Positions 37,031 through 45,623 of a stretch of DNA of 64,000 bases are shown here, one piece after another (within the stretch, counting starts at the first letter, position 1; every line of letters starts with the position of its first letter). The position numbers were made by a program, and so were the translations under genes. This DNA comes from Herbaspirillum rubrisubalbicans (GTDB taxonomy: Bacteria > Pseudomonadota > Gammaproteobacteria > Burkholderiales > Burkholderiaceae_D). Where the stretch lies: positions 930,001 through 994,000 of the forward strand of contig NZ_CP024996.1 in NCBI RefSeq assembly GCF_003719195.1. Direction: 5' to 3'. The notes under the pieces are model-generated. The model searched no databases. It was given only the letters and a program-made list of their open reading frames with translations, and had not been told where the DNA came from.

Positions 37031-37093
37031 GGGGCAGTCTCCGTTGTCAGGATGCCGGCCTTCTCGTGGGGTGTCGCTGGGCGCGGTCATGTA

Positions 37094-37143
37094 TTGATGG
37101 TGTCCATATCATGAATCAAAACAATCCATTTGATCAATATCAA
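37094..37143. promoter_or_regulatory. Half-site array in the fdeR-fdeA promoter region
   Basis: TTGAT at 37094, ATCAA at 37115, TTGAT at 37130 and ATCAA at 37139 form overlapping inverted repeats (ATCAA-N10-TTGAT and TTGAT-N4-ATCAA). They begin 64 bp before fdeR. The first includes a T-N11-A-like core, as expected for a LysR site. This is the likely FdeR operator. Confidence 0.6.
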
Positions 37144-37312
37144 CCTCGACCTTAATCTTCATACAACCGCTGCACGGCCTCCCAGACAAGCATGAGAAAA
37201 GGCCGGCAGGGCAAGCCAGTGGCGCTTTATGCGCCACTTTCGGCCTGGCCACGACAACACGCCGAGACGGCGAGACAACAAGCCAGGCAGAGTAGGAGAC
37301 AAGGAGACAGAA

Positions 37313-38239
37313 GTGAAGAGAGGATATGTACCAGCCCGTCGGCTGGCAGCTTGTGCCGTCATGACCATGTTGAGTGCTGCCAGCATGAAGTCCGCGCTAG
37401 CCTTCGAAAGTGGTGTTTCGCCGTTCCCTGCCGGGTCCACCAGTGAATACATCGCGGCCTTGCCCCCCATGCCCGGCTTCTTCGCAGTGGAGCAGTTCAA
37501 CTACAGCAGTTCGAACGGCCTCTACGACAACCATGGCAACAAGCTGCCCATCCCCTTCAAGTCCGACGCTTTCTCGTCCACCACGCGCCTGCTGGCTTCC
37601 TATGGCGTGGAATTTCTCGGTGCCAAGGTGTATTCGCAACTGGTGCTACCGGTAGTGTCGCTGCATACCGAAGTGTTCGGTCACGGCGAGAACCACAATG
37701 GCCTCTCCAACGTCACCGTCACGCCCCTGCTGTTGCGCTGGGACGTAGCCCCGAACACCAACGTGACATGGGGGTTTGACTTCGCGCTGAAGACCGGTTC
37801 CTACAATCCCGCCCGCACCAGCGTAGCGGTAGGCTACACCTCCTACCAGCCGGTGCTGGCCATCCGCCACAACGATCCAGATGGTCTGGATCTGGGCATC
37901 TCCAACCGGGTGCTCTTCAACGACAAGAACAGCGATACCAACTACCGCTCCGGTTCGGCCTATGTAGCCGACTTCATCGGCGGCTGGAACTTCGGCAAGT
38001 GGAAGGTCGGCGTGACCGGCGCTTATCTGAACCAGTTCACCGACGACCGCCAGAACGGCAACACCATCACGGGCAATCGCGCGCGCAGCTTCGCCATGGG
38101 GCCGATGGTGAGCTACAACGCCGGCACCTACTCCATCAACATGAACTACCAGCGCGGTCTGTATGCCGCCAACACGGCCAAGAACGATGCCATCTGGCTC
38201 AACTTCGCCATGCCGCTGTGGCTGGGCGGGCCGCACTGA
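37313..38239 (+). CDS. fdeA: Outer-membrane protein of the flavonoid operon (FdeA)
   Basis: A 308-residue SphA/MetA-type barrel protein, first gene of the operon. I place the start at a GTG at 37313 because AAGGAG lies seven bases upstream and it gives a proper signal peptide (VKRGYVPARRLAACAVMTMLSAASMKSALA); the frame is open to an ATG at 37229 without a ribosome site. The mature part has SEYIAALPPMPGFFAVEQFNYSS and LALKTGSYNP-like strands. Presumably admits flavonoids through the outer membrane. It is a second member of this family in the window, with low similarity to the one at 32204. Confidence 0.78.
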   Translation: MKRGYVPARRLAACAVMTMLSAASMKSALAFESGVSPFPAGSTSEYIAALPPMPGFFAVEQFNYSSSNGLYDNHGNKLPIPFKSDAFSSTTRLLASYGVEFLGAKVYSQLVLPVVSLHTEVFGHGENHNGLSNVTVTPLLLRWDVAPNTNVTWGFDFALKTGSYNPARTSVAVGYTSYQPVLAIRHNDPDGLDLGISNRVLFNDKNSDTNYRSGSAYVADFIGGWNFGKWKVGVTGAYLNQFTDDRQNGNTITGNRARSFAMGPMVSYNAGTYSINMNYQRGLYAANTAKNDAIWLNFAMPLWLGGPH

Positions 38240-38293
38240 GCCTGTAGCAACGCGGCGTCCCCGAGCATTAATCATCATCTAAGGAGTTACACC

Positions 38294-39454
38294 ATGTTCC
38301 GTTACTTCCCGACGAACTATGTCTGGAATCTTTCCGTCGATCTCGCCATCGAGATGGGCGCCCGCATCGGCGAAATCGAAGCCATGTGCGCGCCCTTGCA
38401 GGAGGCGGCCAAGCAGCCTGACGCTGAAGGCACTGCGGCCTTTCGCGCCACCTGGGCGGACATGGCAGAAAAGCTGTGCAGCCTGGCCGCCGAGGATGAA
38501 GTGCGCGGCCGGCTGCTCTCGGCCGGCGCCAAGTACAAGCGCGCGGCCAGCTATCTGCTGACCTGCGAGCGCCTGCAGGGTCATGGCGCGCCGGGTCGGC
38601 TGGAGCTGTACCGGCGCTTCCTGGAAGTGTTCCAGCGTGGCATCACCCTGGCCGGCGACAACTGCGAACGTGTCGAAATTCCTTATGAGGGCAAGGTCAT
38701 CTCGGGGCTTTATACCCGTGCCCACAATGTGCAAGGTCCGGCGCCGATCCTGGTGCAGCTCAATGGATTGGATTCGACCAAGGAAATGAAATACCTGGTC
38801 GGCCTGCCGGGCTGGCTTGCCGAGCGCGGCGTTTCCTCGCTGGTGATCGACCAGCCGGGCACAGGTGAAGCTCTGCGCCTGCAGGGCCTGACCGCGCGCT
38901 TCGATGCCGAGCACTGGGCCCGTCACGTGGTGGACTGGCTGGAACAGCGCGACGACGTCGATCCCACCCGCATCGGTTGCGAAGGCGTCTCCCTGGGCGG
39001 CTACTACTGCCCGCGCGTGGTCGCCATGGAACCGCGTTTTGCCTGTGGCGTGGTGTGGGGTGCCAATCATGACTGGCGCGACGTGCAGAAGCGCCGCCTG
39101 GAAAAGGAAGGCGATTTCCCGGTGCCGCATTACTGGCAGCACGTGTGCTGGGTGTGGGGCGCCAAGGACATCGACGACTTCATGCGCATTGCCGAAGACG
39201 TCCATCTGGATGGCGTGGTCGAGAAGATCCGCGTGCCCTTCCTGGTCACCCATGGCGAGAAGGATAGCCAGATTCCGCTCAAGTGGGCGCATCGCACCTA
39301 CGAACAACTGGTCAACAGCCCCAAGCGCGAATTGAAGGTCTTCACGGATCGTGAAGGCGGCGCCCAGCACGCCAGTTTCGACAACTCCATCAATGCCGGC
39401 CACGTCATCGCCGACTGGGTGGCCGAGACCCTGGGTGGGCGCACCAAGGGCTGA
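38294..39454 (+). CDS. fdeB: Alpha/beta hydrolase, C-C bond hydrolase type (FdeB)
   Basis: A 386-residue enzyme resembling FrsA-like hydrolases, among them 2,6-dihydroxypseudooxynicotine hydrolase, which breaks a C-C bond next to a hydroxylated ring. A helical N-terminal domain (~1-130) precedes the hydrolase core. The nucleophile is Ser233 in GCEGVSLGGYY, and the His is His359 in GAQHASFDN. An oxyanion-type NGLDSTKEMKY follows residue 155. AAGGAG lies eight bases before the start. It sits between fdeA and the ring-cleavage gene, so it probably hydrolyses a flavonoid-derived intermediate; its exact step is not established. Confidence 0.8.
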   Translation: MFRYFPTNYVWNLSVDLAIEMGARIGEIEAMCAPLQEAAKQPDAEGTAAFRATWADMAEKLCSLAAEDEVRGRLLSAGAKYKRAASYLLTCERLQGHGAPGRLELYRRFLEVFQRGITLAGDNCERVEIPYEGKVISGLYTRAHNVQGPAPILVQLNGLDSTKEMKYLVGLPGWLAERGVSSLVIDQPGTGEALRLQGLTARFDAEHWARHVVDWLEQRDDVDPTRIGCEGVSLGGYYCPRVVAMEPRFACGVVWGANHDWRDVQKRRLEKEGDFPVPHYWQHVCWVWGAKDIDDFMRIAEDVHLDGVVEKIRVPFLVTHGEKDSQIPLKWAHRTYEQLVNSPKRELKVFTDREGGAQHASFDNSINAGHVIADWVAETLGGRTKG

Positions 39455-39503
39455 TGCCTACGGCGCCACGAGAAAACACCCAGTCAACCATAAGGAAATT
39501 CGC

Positions 39504-40430
39504 ATGAACATCATTGGACCCGATGCCCTGGTCTTTGGCGTGGACGATCTGCCCGCCTGCCGCCAGTACCTGATCGACTATGGCCTCAAGGATGCCGGCA
39601 GCGACCGCTTTGAAGCACTCGATGGCACCGCCGTCGTGCTGCGTGCCAAGGACGACGCCACGCTGCCGCCAGCCATGGGCACTGCCAGCCTGTTGCGTGA
39701 AACCGTCTATGGCGTGGCCGATGTGGCCACCCTGGACGCCATCGAAACCGAACTGCGTCGCGACCGCGAAGTCAGTCGCCGCGATGGCGTGGTCCGCAGT
39801 GTCGATGACATGGGATTTGCCCTGGCCTTCCAGGTCACCGTGCGTCGCGACCTGGCGCTGTCCTCCGAACGCGTCAACGGCCCTGGCGACGCCCAGCGCG
39901 CACCCAACCAACTGGGTTTGACGCCGGACCTGCAAGCCCTGCCGCGCACGTTGTCGCACGTGGTGTATTTCGTGCCCGACGCGGCCAAGGCCGAGGCCTT
40001 CTATCATCGCCTGGGCTTCGTCTGCACCGACCGCTTCACTGGCGTAGGCCCCTTCCTGCGTCCGGCCGGCACGCAGGATCACCATACCCTCTTCATGATC
40101 CAGACACCGCCCTTCATGAAAGGCTGCGAACACTTTACCTTCCACATGGGTGGCCCCACCGAAGTGTTGCTGGCCGGCACCCGCTTCGTCGAGAAGGGGT
40201 ACCAGAGCTTCTGGGGCCCGGGTCGCCATCACTTTGGCAGCAACTGGTTCTGGTACTTCAATTCGCCGCTGGGCTGCCACGTCGAATACGACGCCGATAT
40301 GGACTTGCACGATGAGCACTGGGCCGCTCGTGAAGTCCCGATGGGGGCAGATGCCTCGCAACTGTTCCTGTTCCAGTACCGCGAGAAGTGGGCGCCGAGC
40401 GGTCCGCCGCCGCCAGGCGCGGCGCACTGA
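39504..40430 (+). CDS. fdeC: Extradiol ring-cleavage dioxygenase, VOC family (FdeC)
   Basis: A 308-residue type I extradiol dioxygenase with two vicinal-oxygen-chelate modules. Likely iron ligands are His152 (LSHVVYF), His210 (CEHFTFHMG) and Glu261 (GCHVEYDADM), a spacing close to the His146-His210-Glu260 of BphC. In the naringenin pathway FdeC opens the A-ring after FdeE adds the hydroxyl group (established in H. seropedicae). The start at 39504 has AAGGAA upstream, 49 bp after fdeB. Confidence 0.87.
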   Translation: MNIIGPDALVFGVDDLPACRQYLIDYGLKDAGSDRFEALDGTAVVLRAKDDATLPPAMGTASLLRETVYGVADVATLDAIETELRRDREVSRRDGVVRSVDDMGFALAFQVTVRRDLALSSERVNGPGDAQRAPNQLGLTPDLQALPRTLSHVVYFVPDAAKAEAFYHRLGFVCTDRFTGVGPFLRPAGTQDHHTLFMIQTPPFMKGCEHFTFHMGGPTEVLLAGTRFVEKGYQSFWGPGRHHFGSNWFWYFNSPLGCHVEYDADMDLHDEHWAAREVPMGADASQLFLFQYREKWAPSGPPPPGAAH

Positions 40431-40452
40431 AGTCGCCAGCGCAGAGGCAGCC

Positions 40453-40791
40453 ATGTACCTGTGCCATGTGACCCAGTTACCCGAGGGCGGCGCGCGCGGT
40501 TTCGATACCGAAGGCGCAGGGCAGGCCACCATCTTCCTGCTGCGCCGAGGCGATCAGGTGCGTGCCTGGCGCGACATCTGCCCGCACCATGGCACCCCCC
40601 TGCCGTGGCGGCGCGATGCCTACCTCGACGCCAGCGGCGAGCATGTGGTCTGTGCCGCCCATGGCGCCCTGTTCGATCCGTTGACCGGCGTGTGCACGCT
40701 CGGCCCTTGCCTGGGTGACACGCTCACTGCGGTGCCACTGCGCATCGATGGCGACGGCGGCCTGCACATTGCCGATGGCAATCCGATTTAG
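40453..40791 (+). CDS. fdeD: Rieske [2Fe-2S] ferredoxin (FdeD)
   Basis: A 112-residue Rieske protein. The cluster ligands are Cys43 and His45 (CPHH) and Cys67 and His70 (CAAH), with 21 residues between the pairs. It starts at 40453, 22 bp after fdeC, with AGAGG upstream. It may pass electrons to an enzyme of the pathway; FdeE is a flavoprotein that uses NAD(P)H directly, so its partner is not obvious. Confidence 0.87.
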   Translation: MYLCHVTQLPEGGARGFDTEGAGQATIFLLRRGDQVRAWRDICPHHGTPLPWRRDAYLDASGEHVVCAAHGALFDPLTGVCTLGPCLGDTLTAVPLRIDGDGGLHIADGNPI

Positions 40792-40835
40792 TTTGTGCAA
40801 GAAAAAATTCAGTAAAAAAATTCAGGAGACTCACC

Positions 40836-41966
40836 ATGACACTCGCAGCCCAACGCATTCTCATCATCGGCGGCGGTTTTTCCGGCACGTCGGCCGCCAT
40901 CGAACTGCGCCGCCTTGGCGCCCAGGTCGACCTGGTGGAACTGGATGCCCAGTGGCGCAACTATGGCGCCGGCATCAGCCTGGGCCCGGCCACCTTGCGC
41001 GCCTTGAAGCAACTGGGCGTGCTTGATGCCTTCCTGCGTGAGGGCGCGGCCGGTGATGGCGTGCAACTGTGTCTGCCGCATGGCCCCCAGGTGGCGGTGC
41101 TGCCCACACCGCGCCTGGCCGCGCCGGACGTGCCGGGCGGCGGCGCGATCCTGCGTCCGGTGCTGGCGCGCATCCTGGCCGACGCCACGCGCGCAGCGGG
41201 CACCGACGTACGCCTGGGCTGCACCTTTACCGCACTGCGCGAGGTGGGCGATGAAGTCGAGGTGGATTTCACCGATGGTCAGACCCGTCGCTATGACCTG
41301 GTGATCGGTGCCGATGGTCTCTATTCCAAGCTACGCGCCCATATCTTCCCCAACGCACCCAAGCCGCGTTACAGCGGCCAGGCGGTGTGGCGGGCGGTGC
41401 TGCCGCGTCCGGCGGAGATCACCACCTGCACCATGTGGATGGGGCCGCGCATCAAGCCCGGTGTCAATCCGGTCTCCAAGGACGAAATGTATCTGTTCGT
41501 CACTGAGCCGCGCCCAGTCAACGATCACGTCGATCCGGCCAGTTTCGTCGAGCGTCTGCGCGGCCTGCTGGCGGACTTCAGCGCACCGGTCTTGAAGACC
41601 ATTCGCGATCAGCTTGATGACAACGCCCGCATCATCTTCCGTCCGCTGGAAGGTATGCTGCTGCCGCGTCCGTGGTATCAGGGCCGGGTGGTACTGATCG
41701 GCGACGCCGTTCATGCCACCACCCCGCACCTGGCCTCGGGCGCCTGCATCGGTATCGAGGATGCGCTGGTGCTGGCCGATGAACTGGCGCGCAACGGCAC
41801 CGTGCCGCTGGCCCTGTCGGCCTTCGAGGAACGCCGCTGGGAGCGCTGCCGTATGGTGGTGGAGAACTCGGCGCGGCTGGGCGAGATTGAGGTCGAAGGC
41901 GGCGACAAGGACGAACATTCCCGCATCATGCGCGAGTCGCACGCCGCGCTGGTGCAGCCGATCTGA
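40836..41966 (+). CDS. fdeE: FAD-dependent aromatic hydroxylase (FdeE)
   Basis: A 376-residue class A flavoprotein monooxygenase. The Rossmann motif GGGFSG spans residues 12-17, the DG motif GADGLYS lies near 158, and the GD motif GDAVHATTPHLASG near 289. It uses NAD(P)H and O2. In H. seropedicae FdeE hydroxylates naringenin at C8, the first step of degradation (established). Shares the operon with the ring-cleavage enzyme. An AGGAG site lies eight bases upstream. Confidence 0.9.
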   Translation: MTLAAQRILIIGGGFSGTSAAIELRRLGAQVDLVELDAQWRNYGAGISLGPATLRALKQLGVLDAFLREGAAGDGVQLCLPHGPQVAVLPTPRLAAPDVPGGGAILRPVLARILADATRAAGTDVRLGCTFTALREVGDEVEVDFTDGQTRRYDLVIGADGLYSKLRAHIFPNAPKPRYSGQAVWRAVLPRPAEITTCTMWMGPRIKPGVNPVSKDEMYLFVTEPRPVNDHVDPASFVERLRGLLADFSAPVLKTIRDQLDDNARIIFRPLEGMLLPRPWYQGRVVLIGDAVHATTPHLASGACIGIEDALVLADELARNGTVPLALSAFEERRWERCRMVVENSARLGEIEVEGGDKDEHSRIMRESHAALVQPI

Positions 41967-42034
41967 TCTCAAGAAAACAATATAAAAAAATAAACGATCC
42001 ACGGCTTTCAATCTGCGCGCAACAAGGAGACAAG

Positions 42035-43189
42035 ATGATCACGACCTATTCCAAGCGCGCCCTGGCTGCGCTGATGCTGGCGCACTGTGCCGGCATGATC
42101 GACATGGTGGCGCTACCGGTATGGGTTGGCGCGCTGGTGGCCTACTACAGTTTCAATCCCCAGCAGGCCGGCTTGCTGGTGTCGCTGTTTCTGGGTGGGG
42201 CGGTGCTGGCCAGTGCCATGGTGGCGCCGCGGTTCGACCCACGCACCTCACGTTTGCGAGCGACGCTGGGCTTCAGTATGTCGGCGATCCTGTTCGTGTT
42301 GGCAGCGCAGACTCATAGCCTGCTGCTGCTGGCGTTGCTGCATGCCGGCTGCGGCATGACCACGGGGCTTTCACTGAGTGTCACACACGGCACCATCGCC
42401 CGTGGTGTCAATCCGCATCGTGGCTTCGCTCTGGTGGGCATGGCACTGGGCGTATTCGCCATTGTCTTTCTGGGCGGCTCCCCGGTCATCATTGCCAGCC
42501 AGGGTGGTCAGGCGTTGTTCTATATTTTCGGTGCCGTCATGGCCGTCGGCGCACTGGCCTGCGCGCTGGCATTTCCCCTGCCCGAGACCGAGGGTATCCT
42601 GCCCCGCAGCGGCCCGCGCGAGTCCATGCCGCGCGTGGTGTGGTTCGGCATCGCCGGCATTGCCTGCATGGGGTTGGTGCAGTCGATGATCTTCAGTTTT
42701 CTGGAGCGTGTGGGCATGGACCGCGGCTTTGGTCACGCGGCGTTGACCGGCGTGCTCATCGCACTGGGCTTCGTCAATCTGCTGCCGGCGCCGCTGGCAG
42801 CCCTGCTGGAAAAGCGCCTGTCGGCCCGCAGCGTGCTGATGGTCGGGCCGCTGGTGCAGGCCATGCTGGCCGCCCTGATGATGTCCTCGACGCGCTTTGC
42901 ACCCTATGCCGTGGCAGCCTCGGTGTTTGCCGCAGTGATGATCTTCACCCATACCTTCGCCTTCGGCTTGATGGCCCGGCTCGATCGCAGTGGCCGCGCC
43001 CTGGCCGCCACGCCCGCCATGCTGATGACGGGTGCTGCCATCGGCCCCATTCTTGGCGGCACGCTGGTGCAGGGTTGGGGTTATGCCTGTCTGGGCTCGG
43101 TGGCGATCGCACTGGGGCTGACGGCATCGTTCTGTTTCTCGCGGCTGCCGCGCGGCGCCGCTGTTCAATCCCAGGAGGCCTTGGCATGA
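42035..43189 (+). CDS. fdeF: MFS transporter of the flavonoid operon (FdeF)
   Basis: A 384-residue, 12-helix inner-membrane carrier of the major facilitator superfamily. It opens MITTYSKRALAALMLAHCAGMIDMVALPVWVGALV and has a short central loop (LPETEGILPRSGPRESMPR). Its place between fdeE and fdeG suggests uptake of the flavonoid or export of a product. Its TGA overlaps the next ATG by four bases (ATGA), so translation is coupled. Confidence 0.82.
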   Translation: MITTYSKRALAALMLAHCAGMIDMVALPVWVGALVAYYSFNPQQAGLLVSLFLGGAVLASAMVAPRFDPRTSRLRATLGFSMSAILFVLAAQTHSLLLLALLHAGCGMTTGLSLSVTHGTIARGVNPHRGFALVGMALGVFAIVFLGGSPVIIASQGGQALFYIFGAVMAVGALACALAFPLPETEGILPRSGPRESMPRVVWFGIAGIACMGLVQSMIFSFLERVGMDRGFGHAALTGVLIALGFVNLLPAPLAALLEKRLSARSVLMVGPLVQAMLAALMMSSTRFAPYAVAASVFAAVMIFTHTFAFGLMARLDRSGRALAATPAMLMTGAAIGPILGGTLVQGWGYACLGSVAIALGLTASFCFSRLPRGAAVQSQEALA

Positions 43190-44001
43190 CCGCACCCTTG
43201 CAGGCACGTCGCCGTCATCGTTTCGTCGATTTGTCCATCTACCTTGAAAACGACGTGCTCTCAGACCCGCCGCCGCTGGCGCCGAAGATCACCTACCAGA
43301 AGCACGCCGACACCCTGCCCGAATTCATGGCCATGCTGCCCGGCACCCAGCCCGAGGATTATCCTGATGGTGAAGCGGCTGCCGCCGAGTGGGTCACCCT
43401 GACCACGCACAATGGCACGCATCTGGATGCGCCCTGGCATTTCCATTCCACCCAGGACGCCAAGAACGGCGGTGCGCGCCCCTCCATCACCATCGATGAA
43501 GTACCGCTGGAATGGTGCTTCCAGGCTGGCGTAAAGCTGGACTTCCGGCACTTCCCCGATGGCTATGTCGCCACGGCAGCCGATGTGGAAGCCGAACTCC
43601 AGCGCATCGGCCACGTCCTGCAGCCGCTCGATATCGTGGTGGTCAATACCCGTGCCGGCTCGCGCTATGGTCACCGCGACTATCTCGGCGCCGGTTGCGG
43701 CATGGGTTACGAAGCGACCATGTATTTGCTCCAACGTGGCGTGCGCCTGACCGGCACCGATGCCTGGAGCTGGGATGCGCCGTTCTCCTACACCGCCCAA
43801 CGGGTGGCCGAGACCGGCAACAAGGCCCTGATCTGGGAAGGCCACAAGGCCGGCCGTGACATCGGCTACTGCCACCTGGAAAAACTGCACAACCTGGAAG
43901 CCTTGCCCGCGCATGGCTTCACCATCAGCTGTTTCCCGCACAAGATCCGCGGCGCCAGCGCGGGCTGGACCCGTGCCGTGGCGATCTTCGAGGAAGCCTG
44001 A
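43186..44001 (+). CDS. fdeG: Cyclase family protein, kynurenine-formamidase-like (FdeG)
   Basis: A 271-residue metal-dependent hydrolase of the cyclase family. The metal site is HNGTHLDAPWHF from His75 to His85, the HxGTHxDxPxH motif shared with KynB and isatin hydrolase. It also has NTRAGSRYGHRDY and TGTDAWSWDAP. It probably hydrolyses or cyclises a ring-cleavage product. Start codon overlaps fdeF by four bases with AGGAGG upstream. Confidence 0.85.
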   Translation: MTAPLQARRRHRFVDLSIYLENDVLSDPPPLAPKITYQKHADTLPEFMAMLPGTQPEDYPDGEAAAAEWVTLTTHNGTHLDAPWHFHSTQDAKNGGARPSITIDEVPLEWCFQAGVKLDFRHFPDGYVATAADVEAELQRIGHVLQPLDIVVVNTRAGSRYGHRDYLGAGCGMGYEATMYLLQRGVRLTGTDAWSWDAPFSYTAQRVAETGNKALIWEGHKAGRDIGYCHLEKLHNLEALPAHGFTISCFPHKIRGASAGWTRAVAIFEEA

Positions 44002-44055
44002 CGCAACTTGCACTGCCCCGATTCAAGCGATTCAAGCGATTCATAGGAGCCCATG

Positions 44056-44643
44056 ATGTCCTTCCCCCCCATCCACCGCGTGGTCACCGGCCATGACGCC
44101 CAAGGCCACTCCATCATTAGCAGCGACGGCCCGCTGCCTACCGTGGTCGATATCGCCGCCATTCCCGGTACGCTGTTCCATGAAGTCTGGAGCACCAACG
44201 CCACCCCTGCGCCAGTGGACAATGGCATCGATCCCTCGCTGGGTCCCATGGTGCTCTCGCCGCCCGAGTTGGGCACGCGTATGCGCTTCGTCGATATTCC
44301 ACCCGACACCGAAGAGTTCCTGGCCAGCGCCCGCAGCAAGATGCACGATGCCTTCAGTCAGATCGGCGAAGCCGAAGCCTCGACCATGCAGGCCGATTCA
44401 CCGCACCCGCTGATGCACCGTACCGAGTCGGTCGACTATGGCATCGTCATCGAAGGCGAGATGACACTGGTGCTGGATCGCGGCGAAGTGGCGCTCAAGC
44501 CCGGCAGCGTGGTGATCCAGCGCGGCACCAATCATGCCTGGGCCAATCGCTCGGGCAAGCCGTGTCGTATGCTTTTCATCCTGATCGACGGCCAATACGA
44601 TGCCGCCATTGCCGCGCAACTGGCCAAGGGAGCCGCCGCATGA
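44056..44643 (+). CDS. fdeH: Cupin-domain protein (FdeH)
   Basis: A 195-residue protein with one clear cupin domain in its C-terminal half: HPLMHRTESVDYGIVIEGEMTLVLDRGEVALKPGSVVIQRGTNHAWAN, holding the His/Glu/His metal ligands. The N-terminal half resembles bacterial cupins near gentisate-type genes. It could be an isomerase, decarboxylase or dioxygenase of the pathway. Two ATGs are in tandem; the second (44056) has the better distance to AGGAG. Coupled to fdeI by an ATGA overlap. Confidence 0.83.
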   Translation: MSFPPIHRVVTGHDAQGHSIISSDGPLPTVVDIAAIPGTLFHEVWSTNATPAPVDNGIDPSLGPMVLSPPELGTRMRFVDIPPDTEEFLASARSKMHDAFSQIGEAEASTMQADSPHPLMHRTESVDYGIVIEGEMTLVLDRGEVALKPGSVVIQRGTNHAWANRSGKPCRMLFILIDGQYDAAIAAQLAKGAAA

Positions 44644-45623
44644 AACTGGCCACCTACCATGACGGCACCCCGGATGGCAGCCTGGTGCTGGTCTCCCGTG
44701 ACCAGCGCAGCGCCTTGCCGGTGCCGCAGATCGCCGCCACCCTGATCGACGCCATGGCACGCTGGGACCAGGTCCAGGGCGCACTGGCCGAGCGTTACGA
44801 GGCACTCAATGCAGGCCGGGCAGATGGCAGTATCGGCTTCGATGTACAACGTTGCATGGCGCCGCTGCCGCGCGCGCCGCAATGGCTGGATGCGTCGGCC
44901 TTCCTCAATCATGGCCGGCTGATGGAACAGGCCTTCAATACGCCCCCCATCCCGCATTTCGATACCGTGCCGGTGATGTACCAAGGTGCCAGTGATGACT
45001 TCCTCGGTCCCTATCAGGACGTGCCGCTATGTTCAGAACAAGAGGGCATCGATTTCGAGGGCGAGTTCGGCGTGGTGGTCGGTCCGGTGGCCATGGGCGC
45101 CACCCCGGAGCAGGCCTTGCAAGCGGTGCGCCTGGTGGTACAGATCAATGACTGGAGCCTGCGTGCGCTGGGCCCGCACGAGATGAAGACCGGTTTTGGT
45201 TTCCTGCAAGCCAAGCCTTCGACGGCCTTTGCTCCCATCGCGGTTACGCCCGATGAGCTGGGTGATGCCTGGCGTGAAGGACGGGTCGCGATGCGCCTGC
45301 ACGTGCAGTGGAATGGCGAGCGTTTCGGCGAGCCGCATGGTGGCGAAATGAATTTTTCTTTCGGCCAATTGGTGGCGCACGCCGCCCACAGCCGACGACT
45401 GACCGCTGGCTGCATCATTGGCTCGGGCACGGTCTCCAATGTGGCGCGCACTGCCGGCTCGGCCTGCATCGCCGAGCGGCGCGTGATCGAAAAGATCGAC
45501 CAGGGCGAGATCCGCACCGGCTTCATGCATTTTGGCGATGAGGTGCGCATGGAAGCCCACTACGACGATGGTCGCGCCGGTCCCTTTGGCGTGCTGCAGC
45601 AACGCGTGGTGCAGCAAGTATGA
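44640..45623 (+). CDS. fdeI: Fumarylacetoacetate hydrolase family protein (FdeI)
   Basis: A 327-residue member of the FAH family, which hydrolyses or decarboxylates 2-oxo acids after ring cleavage. Core motifs: DFEGEFGVVVGPVAMGA (metal-binding acidic residues), INDWSLRALGPHEMKTGFGFLQAKPSTAF and LTAGCIIGSGTVSN. Like longer members it has an ~100-residue N-terminal domain. Start overlaps fdeH by four bases, and its own stop overlaps fdeJ the same way. Confidence 0.87.
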   Translation: MKLATYHDGTPDGSLVLVSRDQRSALPVPQIAATLIDAMARWDQVQGALAERYEALNAGRADGSIGFDVQRCMAPLPRAPQWLDASAFLNHGRLMEQAFNTPPIPHFDTVPVMYQGASDDFLGPYQDVPLCSEQEGIDFEGEFGVVVGPVAMGATPEQALQAVRLVVQINDWSLRALGPHEMKTGFGFLQAKPSTAFAPIAVTPDELGDAWREGRVAMRLHVQWNGERFGEPHGGEMNFSFGQLVAHAAHSRRLTAGCIIGSGTVSNVARTAGSACIAERRVIEKIDQGEIRTGFMHFGDEVRMEAHYDDGRAGPFGVLQQRVVQQV

